Shown: positions 1-6,596 of the stretch, one piece after another
Layout: every line of letters begins with the position of its first letter
Numbering within the stretch: the first letter of the stretch is position 1
Source: an uncultured Bacteroidales bacterium
GTDB taxonomy: Bacteria; Bacteroidota; Bacteroidia; Bacteroidales; Bacteroidaceae
DNA length: 7,524 nt
Direction of reading: 5' to 3'
Assembly (NCBI GenBank): GCA_902783615.1
Contig: CACZRQ010000202.1
Coordinates: forward strand, 1-7,524
Translations under genes and position numbers: made by a program
Notes under the pieces: generated by a model
What the model saw: the letters and a program-made list of their open reading frames with translations, nothing else
The model's database searches: none
Told to the model about the DNA's origin: nothing

Positions 1-495
1 AACTATGCTGAGGGAGTGCAGGGAATCGATAAGATGACGGCTTCCCGATGGCTCTCATTTGCTTTCTTACTTTTCATGTGTGCCAGGTTTGCAGGCAGTT
101 GGGTGATGAGCAAGATGGCTGCTGAACGTGTTCTGCTCTGTTGTGCCGTAGGTACGGTTGTGGCTAATGCGCTGGTATTGATGAATGTAGGCAAACTCTC
201 CATGCTGGCGTTGCTGTTGAACTTCGTGTTCGAGGCCATCATGTTCCCCACCATTTTCTCACTTGCCTTGCGAGGCTTGGGCAAGCTTACCAAGCGGGCG
301 TCAGCCATCTTGATGATGTCCACCATTGGAGGAGCCATAGGCACGATGCTCATGGGTGCCATTGGCGATTGGACAAGCCTGTCCTTCGCCTTTATAGTGC
401 CCTTGATAGGTTACTTGGTAGTTATGGCTTACTCTTGGAGGGTGAACACCGTGATTTCCGGCCAGGCACCAAAGCGGAAGGGGAGGCCTACGTAG
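1..495 (+). CDS. Sugar MFS transporter, FucP (fucose/glucose/galactose:H+ symporter) family, C-terminal part
   Basis: This is the last 164 residues of an inner-membrane major facilitator protein; the frame is open from base 1, so the start lies upstream of the window. The visible part is strongly hydrophobic with about five membrane helices, the last ending near the tail NTVISGQAPKRKGRPT. The segment FEAIMFPTIFSLALRGLG followed by LTKRAS and a glycine-rich helix (STIGGAIGTMLMGAIGD) is the pattern of the FucP family, which brings fucose, glucose/galactose or related sugars into the cell with protons. The exact sugar cannot be read from this half. The stop (TAG, 493-495) lies inside the opposite-strand metallophosphoesterase gene, so the last 22 codons or so are also antisense to that gene, and the charged tail probably arose by read-through into it. 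No terminator hairpin is visible. Family assignment is by recognised motifs; an in-frame GTG at 16 is not a real start. Confidence 0.85.
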   Translation, partial: NYAEGVQGIDKMTASRWLSFAFLLFMCARFAGSWVMSKMAAERVLLCCAVGTVVANALVLMNVGKLSMLALLLNFVFEAIMFPTIFSLALRGLGKLTKRASAILMMSTIGGAIGTMLMGAIGDWTSLSFAFIVPLIGYLVVMAYSWRVNTVISGQAPKRKGRPT

Positions 496-1595
496 CCAAT
501 TCCGACGTTGACATACAGACTCTGACTGCCTTCCTGATACATGCCGCCCCATTCATCGTAGGCCCATGAGGCAGGCGACCACCCAAACACCATGAATTGG
601 GCACCATGAGTATGACCAGCCAACATCAGGTCGATGTCGGTAGTGGGCACTACTTCCATGCGCCAATGCGTAGGGTCGTGACTCAGCAAGATGCGAAACA
701 TCCCTTCTGTGCCTGCCGATGCCTTGGGCAGGTCGGCCCGTTGCGGGAAAGGCGGTCTGCCTTCGTTCTCCACACCGATGAGGGCGATGCTGTCTCCTTG
801 ATGATACAAGATATCGTGTTGATTCTTCAGGAATTTCCATCCCATGCCCACAATCTGCTCTTCTAAATGATGCTGGTTCTTTTCCTCATCGCCAGGCTCT
901 GACCAATGGAAATAGTTGCCATAGTCGTGGTTACCCAAGATGGCATACACACCATCGGGTGCTTGTAGCTGACTCAGCTCGCTGGTAAACTGCTCCAGTT
1001 CTTTAGAACGCTGATTCACAAGGTCGCCCGTAAAGAAGATGACATCGGCTTGCTGTTCGTTTACCAAACGCACCAGCTCCTTGATGATGCCTGGACGATT
1101 CTTGAAACTACCCGAATGGATGTCGGATATCTGCACAATGCGGTAGCCGTTAAAGCCCTTGGGGAGGCGAGGGGAGGTGTAGGTCAGCTGCTTCACTTGG
1201 AAATGACCAATGCCGAAAGTGCTGCCATAGAAAACGATGCCAAACATAAACAATGCCAGGATGATGCCTGCCCAAGCAAACGGTTTGACGGGTATGGGCT
1301 TGACAATCAGGTGGACGATTCGGCCAATCAAATCCACCAGCATGAAGAAGAGCTTGGGAACGCCAATGCAGAGAATGAGTATGCCTAACAGGGCGATGAT
1401 GCTCTGACGTTCCGACATGGGGTTGTTGGTTCCGATGTAGCGAGAGGCGATGAAGCCACCGGCAAGCAGAATCGATGGAATCCACCAGAGCCTTTCCCAA
1501 AGCTTCGACGACCGTTTCCATATATACAGCCAAAAGATGTATGCATCGGGCACGAAGAGTAATAACACGAAAATGAAAGCAAATCTCTGCAACAT
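429..1595 (-). CDS. Membrane-anchored calcineurin-like metallophosphoesterase
   Basis: 388 residues. The N-terminal 130 residues carry about four hydrophobic segments (near 4-24, 36-52, 65-88 and 106-126), then comes a complete metallophosphoesterase domain. All the dinuclear-metal motifs are present in order: DIH (D158, H160), TGD (D191), GNHD (221-224), a lone SHD histidine (H306) and GHTH (327-330), followed by the usual C-terminal NVGIG...PFRFG...PEI. This is the architecture of YkuE/YaeI-like phosphoesterases, some of which act on lipid or envelope phosphate esters; the substrate here is unknown. The catalytic domain should sit next to the membrane, but its side was not resolved. It is the last gene of the minus-strand cluster: its ATG lies 4 bp beyond the stop of the methionine synthase activation gene, which suggests translational coupling, and no Shine-Dalgarno is seen. 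Its 3' end overlaps the convergent permease gene by 67 bp; the conserved C-terminus shows that this end is genuine. Confidence 0.93.
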   Translation of the reverse strand: MLQRFAFIFVLLLFVPDAYIFWLYIWKRSSKLWERLWWIPSILLAGGFIASRYIGTNNPMSERQSIIALLGILILCIGVPKLFFMLVDLIGRIVHLIVKPIPVKPFAWAGIILALFMFGIVFYGSTFGIGHFQVKQLTYTSPRLPKGFNGYRIVQISDIHSGSFKNRPGIIKELVRLVNEQQADVIFFTGDLVNQRSKELEQFTSELSQLQAPDGVYAILGNHDYGNYFHWSEPGDEEKNQHHLEEQIVGMGWKFLKNQHDILYHQGDSIALIGVENEGRPPFPQRADLPKASAGTEGMFRILLSHDPTHWRMEVVPTTDIDLMLAGHTHGAQFMVFGWSPASWAYDEWGGMYQEGSQSLYVNVGIGYVGLPFRFGAWPEITVFTLQE

Positions 1596-1599
1596 AATC

Positions 1600-2496
1600 T
1601 TATAAGTTTGCTGCCAGAAACTTCCGCATGGTATCTACGGGCAGTCCACGGCGTTGTGAATAATCTATGAGTTGGTCTTCGCCAATCTTTCCCACACTGA
1701 AATAGCGGGCTTGCGGGTGGGCTAACATCAATCCGCTCACAGAGGCATGTGGATGCATGGCTCCGTTTTCTGTGAGCGTAATGCCAATATGGTTGAGGTC
1801 TATCAGTTGGTCGATGATGAAGTTAACCGACTGGTCGGGTAGGGATGGATAGCCCACGGCAGGACGTATGCCCTGAAACTTCTCCTGGAGCAAGTCGGGC
1901 ATGCTGAGCTGTTCGTTGGGCGCATAGCCCCACAACTCTTTCCTGACCATCAAGTGCAACTTCTCTACGGCTGCTTCTACCAAACGGTCGCATAGGGTCT
2001 GTATCAGCAGTTTGCGATAGGCATCGTCGGTTTGCAGCAAAGCATCGTCGTCAATCGTCGCTGCAAATACCCCCACTTGGTCGGCCTCTCCTGTCTCTAC
2101 GGGTTTCACAAAGTCGCTCAGGCAGAGGCATGGACCAGCGTTCTGCACATGTTGCTGTCGGAGCAAGGGGAACAACGTGTTGCCAATCAATAGGTTGTCG
2201 CCGTCGGCATTGGCCTCGAAAAGCTGGAAGGCACAGCTACACACCAACTTGTCCTCCAATTCCTGCATCAGTTGGCGGGCATCCTCCATCAACTTGATGG
2301 CCTCTCTGGCCTTGCCCTGTTCCTCCTTGGCAAAACTGTTCACCCATGCTGTTTGACAGGAGAAGCAGTTGTGTATCTGGGAGATAGCAGCAAACTTCGG
2401 CTTGAATCCCCAGGCATGGAAGAAGTAGAGCCAGTTTACGAAGTCTTCGACTTCGTTCAATTGACAATTGACGATTGACGATTGACGATTGACCAT
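1600..2496 (-). CDS. Stand-alone vitamin B12-dependent methionine synthase activation domain protein
   Basis: 298 residues that match the C-terminal reactivation domain of MetH along their whole length: the NWLYFF opening (MetH: DWTPFF), a MEDAR helix, EAN..GDN (94-101), LRQQ (112-115), CLSDFV (125-130), RKELWGYAPNE (185-195), the AdoMet-binding RPAVGYPSLPD loop (211-221), AMHPHASVSG (246-255) and RYFSVG (264-269). In E. coli this domain binds S-adenosylmethionine and flavodoxin and re-methylates cob(II)alamin that has become oxidised. Here it is a separate protein, which fits Bacteroidetes in which the main MetH polypeptide is shorter and lacks this module (family knowledge from memory; metH itself is not in the window). 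The start is uncertain. The chosen ATG lies 18 bp after the previous stop and at once enters a 7-bp tandem repeat that encodes a low-complexity leader (VNRQSSIVNCQ). Homology begins near residue 14, where an in-frame TTG (Leu13) is an alternative start. No Shine-Dalgarno is visible. Confidence 0.9.
   Translation of the reverse strand: MVNRQSSIVNCQLNEVEDFVNWLYFFHAWGFKPKFAAISQIHNCFSCQTAWVNSFAKEEQGKAREAIKLMEDARQLMQELEDKLVCSCAFQLFEANADGDNLLIGNTLFPLLRQQHVQNAGPCLCLSDFVKPVETGEADQVGVFAATIDDDALLQTDDAYRKLLIQTLCDRLVEAAVEKLHLMVRKELWGYAPNEQLSMPDLLQEKFQGIRPAVGYPSLPDQSVNFIIDQLIDLNHIGITLTENGAMHPHASVSGLMLAHPQARYFSVGKIGEDQLIDYSQRRGLPVDTMRKFLAANL
2438..2456 (-). other. Short inverted repeat (8-bp stem, 3-nt loop) just inside the activation-domain gene
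   Basis: On the plus strand ACGAAGTC, TTC, GACTTCGT forms a perfect 8-bp stem with a 3-nt loop. It lies directly downstream (in the sense of the minus-strand gene) of the heptamer repeat and within codons for NEVEDFV. In mRNA it would fold about 40 nt after the annotated ATG, or right next to the alternative TTG start. It may be chance, because the encoded residues look like the family's N-terminus. Confidence 0.45.
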
Positions 2497-2497
2497 T
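2463..2497. repeat. Heptanucleotide tandem repeat, five GACNATT units, across the start of the activation-domain gene
   Basis: Five consecutive 7-bp units read on the plus strand GACAATT, GACGATT three times, then GACCATT; a degenerate sixth unit (TTCAATT) precedes them. The run contains the ATG of the minus-strand methionine synthase activation gene and its first ten or so codons. Because 7 is not a multiple of 3, gain or loss of one unit would change which upstream start is in frame. Similar TTGACAATTGAC-type runs occur between genes in Bacteroidetes (from memory). Confidence 0.9.
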
Positions 2498-2514
2498 ACT
2501 TATTGCCAACAGAA

Positions 2515-3366
2515 TTATGCTAATTGACACACGGCCTTGATATAACCATACGACTCAGCTATTCCCAAGAATGGATTGTCCATATCCTTCTCGTATTCCA
2601 AGCTGCACATGCCATCATATCCCACCTTTCGCATCATCCTGACGAAAGCGGGGAAGTCGATCTTACCTCGTCCCATCTCTACGCAGGTTCCCTCCTTGGT
2701 GTTGGCAGTCTCATCCTTGATGTGCATGTCGAACACGCGCGTATGGTATTTCTCCAAGTCGGCCACAGGGTCGGCACCATTGCGGAAATCGTGACCGATG
2801 TCGAGGCACATGCCTATGTTGGGATGCAAGTCCTTCACCTTGTCCCACACCACTGATGCATCCTGGTACTGATCCTGATCGGGACCATGCAGATGGATGG
2901 CATACTTGATGTCGGGATATTCCGTCATCTTTTGGTTCACGTAAGGCAGCAGTTCATACTTGGGTACGCCTAACATCACCTTGGCTCCCACTTTCTTGGC
3001 ATATACGAATGCTTTGTCAACTTCCTCCTCGGTGTTCACGTAGATGGGTCCCACACCATAGCCTGTTACCCCATATTCAGCACATTTGGCATGGAAGGCC
3101 TTGATCTGCTCCTCGGTTGAGTCGAGAGGCAGGTGGAAGTCCTTGATGCAGAGGTAATGGATGTCGCACTGCTGCAAGGTTTTCAAGGCTGTGTCGATGT
3201 CGAACAAATGGAATGTCCAATCGGCACAACTCAAATGAAACTTGTTGTCCGCAGCCGTTGTCTTAACCTCTTCCACTTTTTCCGGAGTAGTGTTGCAGCC
3301 ACTCATTGCCAAAGCAGCCCCACCTACCAATCCCGTCCTGATAAATGTTCTTCTTCCGATTTTCAT
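2515..3366 (-). CDS. Tat-signal lipoprotein, xylose isomerase-like TIM-barrel protein (sugar phosphate isomerase/epimerase family)
   Basis: 283 residues. The N-terminus has a twin-arginine motif (RRTFIR, 5-10), a hydrophobic stretch (GLVGGAALAM) and a lipobox-like MSGC with Cys24, so it is probably exported folded by Tat and lipid-anchored. The rest is an AP-endonuclease-2/xylose-isomerase barrel (about 43-283) with metal-ligand positions D189 and H192 (LDIGH), H215 (DMHIKD) and E257 (SLEYE), plus the MGRGKIDF loop (231-238). Where most relatives have the first metal-binding Glu, this protein has His (AIHLHGP, H158). That looks like a subfamily trait of Tat-exported barrels in Bacteroidetes. 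Such proteins are candidates for sugar epimerases, isomerases or 3-keto-glycoside lyases; the substrate is unknown. It sits in mid-operon, 18 bp from the dihydroorotase stop and 18 bp before the next start, with AT-rich gaps and no clear ribosome binding site. Confidence 0.88.
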   Translation of the reverse strand: MKIGRRTFIRTGLVGGAALAMSGCNTTPEKVEEVKTTAADNKFHLSCADWTFHLFDIDTALKTLQQCDIHYLCIKDFHLPLDSTEEQIKAFHAKCAEYGVTGYGVGPIYVNTEEEVDKAFVYAKKVGAKVMLGVPKYELLPYVNQKMTEYPDIKYAIHLHGPDQDQYQDASVVWDKVKDLHPNIGMCLDIGHDFRNGADPVADLEKYHTRVFDMHIKDETANTKEGTCVEMGRGKIDFPAFVRMMRKVGYDGMCSLEYEKDMDNPFLGIAESYGYIKAVCQLA

Positions 3367-3384
3367 ATCATATATTATTAGTTA

Positions 3385-4719
3385 TCAATTAAATACAAGA
3401 GCGTTTCCCTTGTTTGTTTCATCAATCTTTCCATCAGCAAATACGTGGTGGCCATTGACGAAGGTGTGTTCAATGCGCCAATTGAAAGAATGCCCCTCCA
3501 ATGGACTCCAGCCACATTTGCTTTGCACTATATTGGATGTTACTGTCCAAGGCTCAGTGGGTCTAACCAACACCAAATCGGCTTGATAGCCAGGACGGAT
3601 GAAACCTCGCTTCTCTATATGGTAGAGCAGGGCAGGGTTGTGGCACATCTTCTGCACCAATGTCTCGATGGAGATGATGCCCTGATCCACCAGCTCCAAC
3701 ATGCAGTTCAGTGAGAACTGGATGCTGGGCATGCCCGACATTGCTTTCAATGCCCCACCTTGCTTCTCACTCAGCAGATGAGGCGCATGATCGGTAGCTA
3801 CGGTATCAAGCAGATTGCCTTGCAATGCCTGTTGCAAAGCCTGCTGATCGGCAATGCCCTTTACGGCAGGATTGCACTTCACCCTGGCTCCCAAGCGTTG
3901 ATAATCGCCATCGTTAAACATCAGATGAGAGATACACACCTCGCCCGTGATGCGTTTCTGCGTCAACGGCTCATCACTGAGAAGCGACAGTTCGCGAGCC
4001 GTCGAGATATGGGCAATGTGCAGCCTGGCACCCGTTTCCTGAGCCAGTTCCACAGCCAACCTTGACGACAGCCAGCATGCCTCCTCAGAACGAATCACAG
4101 GATGCAACTCGATGGGTGCATCACCATCATCCCCTTTATATTTAGCAGTGTTCTCACTGATGGTGTGCTGATCCTCGCAATGCGCCATGATCAGCATATC
4201 GGTGCCTCCAAAGATCTGTCGCAGACTCTCTTTCCGATCCACCAGCATATTGCCTGTACTCGACCCCATGAAGAGTTTGATGCCTGGAGTGAGGCGCTTG
4301 TCGAGCTTGCCAAACAACTCGTAGTTGCTGTTCGTAGCCCCGAAGTAGCAGCTGTAGTTTGTCAAACTGTGCTGCGCAAAGTTGTCCATCTTCGCCTCCC
4401 AAGCCTCCAACGTGGTGGTCTGCGGATTGGTGTTGGGCATGTCCATCACCGACGTAACTCCTCCAGCCACAGCCGCCCGACTCTCCGACTCAATGTCAGC
4501 CTTGTGGGTAAGGCCTGGATCGCGGAAATGCACATGCGAGTCGATGATGCCAGGAAGCAGGAAACCGCCTGCTCCATCTATCACCACATCATATCCAGCC
4601 TCTGGAAAAGCTTGTCCATCGATGATGGCAGTGATGCACTCGCCTTCAATGACAACAGCCCCCTTAAAGCGCTGTCCCTCGTTGACAATAACCACATTAT
4701 GTATGAGTGTCCTGTTCAT
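3385..4719 (-). CDS. pyrC: Dihydroorotase
   Basis: 444 residues from the chosen ATG. The enzyme closes N-carbamoyl-aspartate to dihydroorotate, the third step of de novo pyrimidine synthesis, in the cytoplasm. It is an amidohydrolase barrel with the metal site and substrate motifs in order: SHVHFRDPG (H62, H64, R66), DMPNTNP (N96), PGIKLFMGSS (K148, probably the carboxylated bridging lysine), MAHCED (H180), HIAHIS (H237) and ATDHAPH (D310), then GMPSIQ and the C-terminal RPGYQADLVLV of the composite beta domain. The start was placed at 4719 because this ATG overlaps the TGA of the upstream glycosyltransferase as ATGA, a standard coupling arrangement, and homology starts right after it. An in-frame ATG at 4740 would add seven residues (MGFSFQE) inside the neighbour's coding sequence. 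Allantoinase and hydantoinase are relatives, but the HFRDPG and DMPNT motifs favour dihydroorotase. Confidence 0.93.
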   Translation of the reverse strand: MNRTLIHNVVIVNEGQRFKGAVVIEGECITAIIDGQAFPEAGYDVVIDGAGGFLLPGIIDSHVHFRDPGLTHKADIESESRAAVAGGVTSVMDMPNTNPQTTTLEAWEAKMDNFAQHSLTNYSCYFGATNSNYELFGKLDKRLTPGIKLFMGSSTGNMLVDRKESLRQIFGGTDMLIMAHCEDQHTISENTAKYKGDDGDAPIELHPVIRSEEACWLSSRLAVELAQETGARLHIAHISTARELSLLSDEPLTQKRITGEVCISHLMFNDGDYQRLGARVKCNPAVKGIADQQALQQALQGNLLDTVATDHAPHLLSEKQGGALKAMSGMPSIQFSLNCMLELVDQGIISIETLVQKMCHNPALLYHIEKRGFIRPGYQADLVLVRPTEPWTVTSNIVQSKCGWSPLEGHSFNWRIEHTFVNGHHVFADGKIDETNKGNALVFN

Positions 4720-5459
4720 TTCTTGAAAAGAGAATCCCATTTAAGTCTGATTACACCAAAAAACGCTTCACCGAAGATGCTGCTGTTCATCTTCGACGTT
4801 CCCTCCTTGCGATTGATAAAGATTACGGGCACTTCCTTGATGCGGAAACCCAATTGCCAAGCCGTAAACTTCATCTCTATCTGGAAGGCATAGCCCTTGA
4901 AGCGAATCTTGTCCAACTCCATCATCTGCAGCACCTCCTTGCGGTAGCACACAAAGCCCGCAGTGGTGTCGTGCACGGGGATGCGGGTGATGAAGCGCAC
5001 ATATTTGGAGGCGAAATAGCTCATCAGCACACGGCTCATGGGCCAATCCACCACATTTACGCCCGATACATAGCGCGAGCCAATCGACACATCGGCACCT
5101 TCCTTGGCACAGGCCTCATACAGTCGTGGCAGGTCGAGCGGGTTGTGACTGAAGTCGGCATCCATCTCAAAGATGTAGTCGTAACCCTTTTCGAGCGACC
5201 ACTTGAAACCTGTTATATAAGCTGTGCCCAAGCCCAGTTTGCCTGAGCGTTGAATCATATACAATCGTTCGGGAAACTCCTGCATCATGCGTTTCACAAT
5301 GTCGGCTGTGCCGTCGGGCGAGTTGTCCTCCACCACCAAGACATGAAACCCATGCTCCAACGCAAAAATTGCCCGGATTATCTTTTCTATATTCTCGCAC
5401 TCATTGTAGGTGGGAATAATCACAATGCTGTCACTTTCTTGATGCATGTCGTTTATCAT
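4716..5459 (-). CDS. Polyprenol monophosphomannose synthase-like glycosyltransferase (GT2, DPM1-type)
   Basis: A family 2 glycosyltransferase of about 247 residues that should transfer a sugar, typically mannose from GDP-mannose, to a polyprenyl phosphate at the cytoplasmic face of the membrane. From the chosen ATG the motifs are IIPTYNE (14-20), VVEDNSPDGTA (42-52), EMDADFSHNP with the metal-binding DAD (98-107), GSRY (127-130), HDTTAGF (163-169), FQIEMKF (192-198) and INRKEGTSK (215-223). There is no C-terminal membrane domain, as in catalytic-only DPM1 proteins. The open frame reaches an ATG at 5498, but a TACATTTG promoter box lies at 5472-5479, downstream of that codon, so translation should begin at 5459 (A-rich leader AAAAATAAAC) or 5447 (MHQESDSIVI, closest to family N-termini). 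It is the first gene of the minus-strand operon and overlaps dihydroorotase by 4 bp. Products of such enzymes feed protein O-glycosylation or envelope glycans in Bacteroidetes; the actual sugar is not determined. Confidence 0.9.
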   Translation of the reverse strand: MINDMHQESDSIVIIPTYNECENIEKIIRAIFALEHGFHVLVVEDNSPDGTADIVKRMMQEFPERLYMIQRSGKLGLGTAYITGFKWSLEKGYDYIFEMDADFSHNPLDLPRLYEACAKEGADVSIGSRYVSGVNVVDWPMSRVLMSYFASKYVRFITRIPVHDTTAGFVCYRKEVLQMMELDKIRFKGYAFQIEMKFTAWQLGFRIKEVPVIFINRKEGTSKMNSSIFGEAFFGVIRLKWDSLFKK

Positions 5460-5471
5460 GTTTATTTTTGG

Positions 5472-5503
5472 CAAATGTAGCGATTTTTGCTTTACCATCT
5501 CAA
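5472..5503 (-). promoter_or_regulatory. Bacteroidetes-type promoter for the minus-strand operon
   Basis: Minus strand TACATTTG (5479-5472) matches the TAnnTTTG -7 box exactly, and a TTG (5503-5501) lies 21 bp upstream, close to the spacing expected for the -33 element. Transcription would begin near 5466, giving a leader of only 6-20 nt to the glycosyltransferase. This rules against the ATG at 5498 for transcripts from this promoter. Confidence 0.7.
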
Positions 5504-5542
5504 TAAATCCCTTCCTTTTTTACTTATTTAAGAAAAAAAACC

Positions 5543-5550
5543 TATATTTG
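5543..5550 (+). promoter_or_regulatory. Bacteroidetes-type -7 box (TATATTTG) for the TIM-barrel/DUF6379 operon
   Basis: TATATTTG is an exact TAnnTTTG box, 39 bp ahead of the ATG at 5590. The -33 region (about 5516-5523) is T-rich (TTTTTTAC) without the full TTTG. Transcription would start near 5556, leaving an AT-rich leader of about 35 nt. It is back to back with the minus-strand operon promoter, so both lie within about 80 bp and a regulator bound between them could affect both. Confidence 0.72.
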
Positions 5551-5589
5551 CATCATTAACCTTAAAATTTAAAATAAAGAAAGATTGAC

Positions 5590-6579
5590 ATGAAAGAAAA
5601 TCACATTTCAAGGAGAAACTTCCTTCGCGGAGCCTCTGCCGTTGCCATGGCCAGTGTCTTGCCTGGTTCAGTGATGGCTTCCGAGGCTAAGGCCGATGCA
5701 GCGCAGACTGCTGCTCCTGCTGAGCGCAAGGGTCCGAAGAGAGGAGTTTCATTCTACAGTTATTCTGCCGAGTTCGGCTTCGAGAAGAACCTTGAAGACT
5801 GCTTCGAGGATGTGTGCGACATGGGTGCCCACGGCATCGAAATCCTGGCTAATGCCCACATTGCCAACTATCCTTATCCTACCGAGGAGTGGATCAACTG
5901 GTGGTGGTCGTTGTGCAAGAAGTACGATATCGAGCCTGTTGAGTATGGCCATTGGCTGGATTGCCGACTGTATCAGGATCGTCTGCTGAACGTTGATGAG
6001 GCTGTTGAGTTCCTGAGCCGCGACCTCCATCTGGCTCATCGCCTGGGCTTCAAGTTCCTGCGTACCAAGATGACGGTGAAGGACGGACAGCTGGCTCCTA
6101 TCGACAACTGGCAGGAGATTATCTTGAAGGCACTGCCGCTGGCAGAGCGCTTGGGACTCGTGATGTTGCCAGAAATCCACACCCCATCCAGCTTGACCGA
6201 AGGTTTCATCAACGATTATGTTGATTTCATCAAGAAGACGGGTACCAAGAACTTTGGATTGAACATCGACTTCAGTGTATTCCGTACCACACGAGGCAGG
6301 GAAACGCCCGGACAGACTGCTTATTACAGCAAGCCAGAGGACATCATCCCATTGCTGCCTTACATCTATTGCTGTCACGCGAAGCTGTTCCACATGAGCG
6401 ACGACTTCAAGGAGACAGAGATTCCATACGAGGAAGTGCTGAAGATCATGATCGACCACAACTGGAACGGCTATCTGCTCAGCGAGTATGAGGGTAGCGA
6501 CAAGTACGACCAGGGCTATGAAGTGGGTCAGACCTTGCGCAAGCAGCACATCATGATGAAGAGAATTTTGGGTGATTAA
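5590..6579 (+). CDS. Tat-exported xylose isomerase-like TIM-barrel protein, candidate C-glycoside deglycosidase alpha subunit
   Basis: 329 residues. A twin-arginine signal (SRRNFLRG, 7-14), a hydrophobic stretch and an AxA-like cut site (VMA, 28-30) predict export to the periplasm in folded form. The mature part (about 48-329) is a TIM barrel of the sugar phosphate isomerase/epimerase superfamily. The four expected metal ligands are visible: E195 (LPEIH), D227 (NIDFS), H263 (CCHAKLFHM, with K265 and H268 nearby) and E299 (LSEYE). The histidine-x-lysine pattern and the DUF6379 partner 17 bp downstream match the alpha subunits of C-glycoside deglycosidases (DgpC/CarC type), which cleave the C-C bond of a 3-keto C-glycoside. 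O-linked 3-keto-glycosides are another possible substrate, and a plain isomerase or epimerase cannot be excluded. The start is fixed by the Tat signal and by a promoter 39 bp upstream. The barrel and partner are seen directly; the reaction is inferred. Confidence 0.9.
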   Translation: MKENHISRRNFLRGASAVAMASVLPGSVMASEAKADAAQTAAPAERKGPKRGVSFYSYSAEFGFEKNLEDCFEDVCDMGAHGIEILANAHIANYPYPTEEWINWWWSLCKKYDIEPVEYGHWLDCRLYQDRLLNVDEAVEFLSRDLHLAHRLGFKFLRTKMTVKDGQLAPIDNWQEIILKALPLAERLGLVMLPEIHTPSSLTEGFINDYVDFIKKTGTKNFGLNIDFSVFRTTRGRETPGQTAYYSKPEDIIPLLPYIYCCHAKLFHMSDDFKETEIPYEEVLKIMIDHNWNGYLLSEYEGSDKYDQGYEVGQTLRKQHIMMKRILGD

Positions 6580-6580
6580 A

Positions 6581-6590
6581 GGAAGGAGGA
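6581..6590 (+). promoter_or_regulatory. Strong Shine-Dalgarno ahead of the DUF6379 gene
   Basis: The 17-bp gap between the two plus-strand genes contains GGAAGGAGGA. AGGAGG ends 7 nt before the ATG at 6597, an ideal anti-16S match. The other genes here have A-rich or featureless leaders, as is usual in Bacteroidetes, so this site stands out. It fixes the start codon. Confidence 0.8.
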
Positions 6591-6596
6591 AACATT

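Noticed and set aside
2463..2497. CRISPR-like or direct-repeat array
   Set aside because: The units are 7 bp and contiguous with no spacers; this is a simple tandem repeat.
2237..2530. Minus-strand frame of 97 codons starting at 2530 and reading through the heptamer repeat
   Set aside because: It overlaps the methionine synthase activation gene in another frame and loses all homology after the repeat. It matters only as a possible alternative start if the repeat number changes.
4102..4893. Long plus-strand open frame of 263 codons
   Set aside because: It is antisense to dihydroorotase and the glycosyltransferase, both with complete conserved motifs. Its own translation is rich in His and Gln with no recognisable domain.
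5460..5498. Glycosyltransferase start at 5498
   Set aside because: The codon lies upstream of the TACATTTG promoter box, and the extra residues (KQKSLHLPKIN) are not part of the family's N-terminus.
5749..6549. Minus-strand open frame of 266 codons
   Set aside because: It is the mirror of the Tat TIM-barrel gene, whose motifs, signal peptide and promoter are all on the plus strand.
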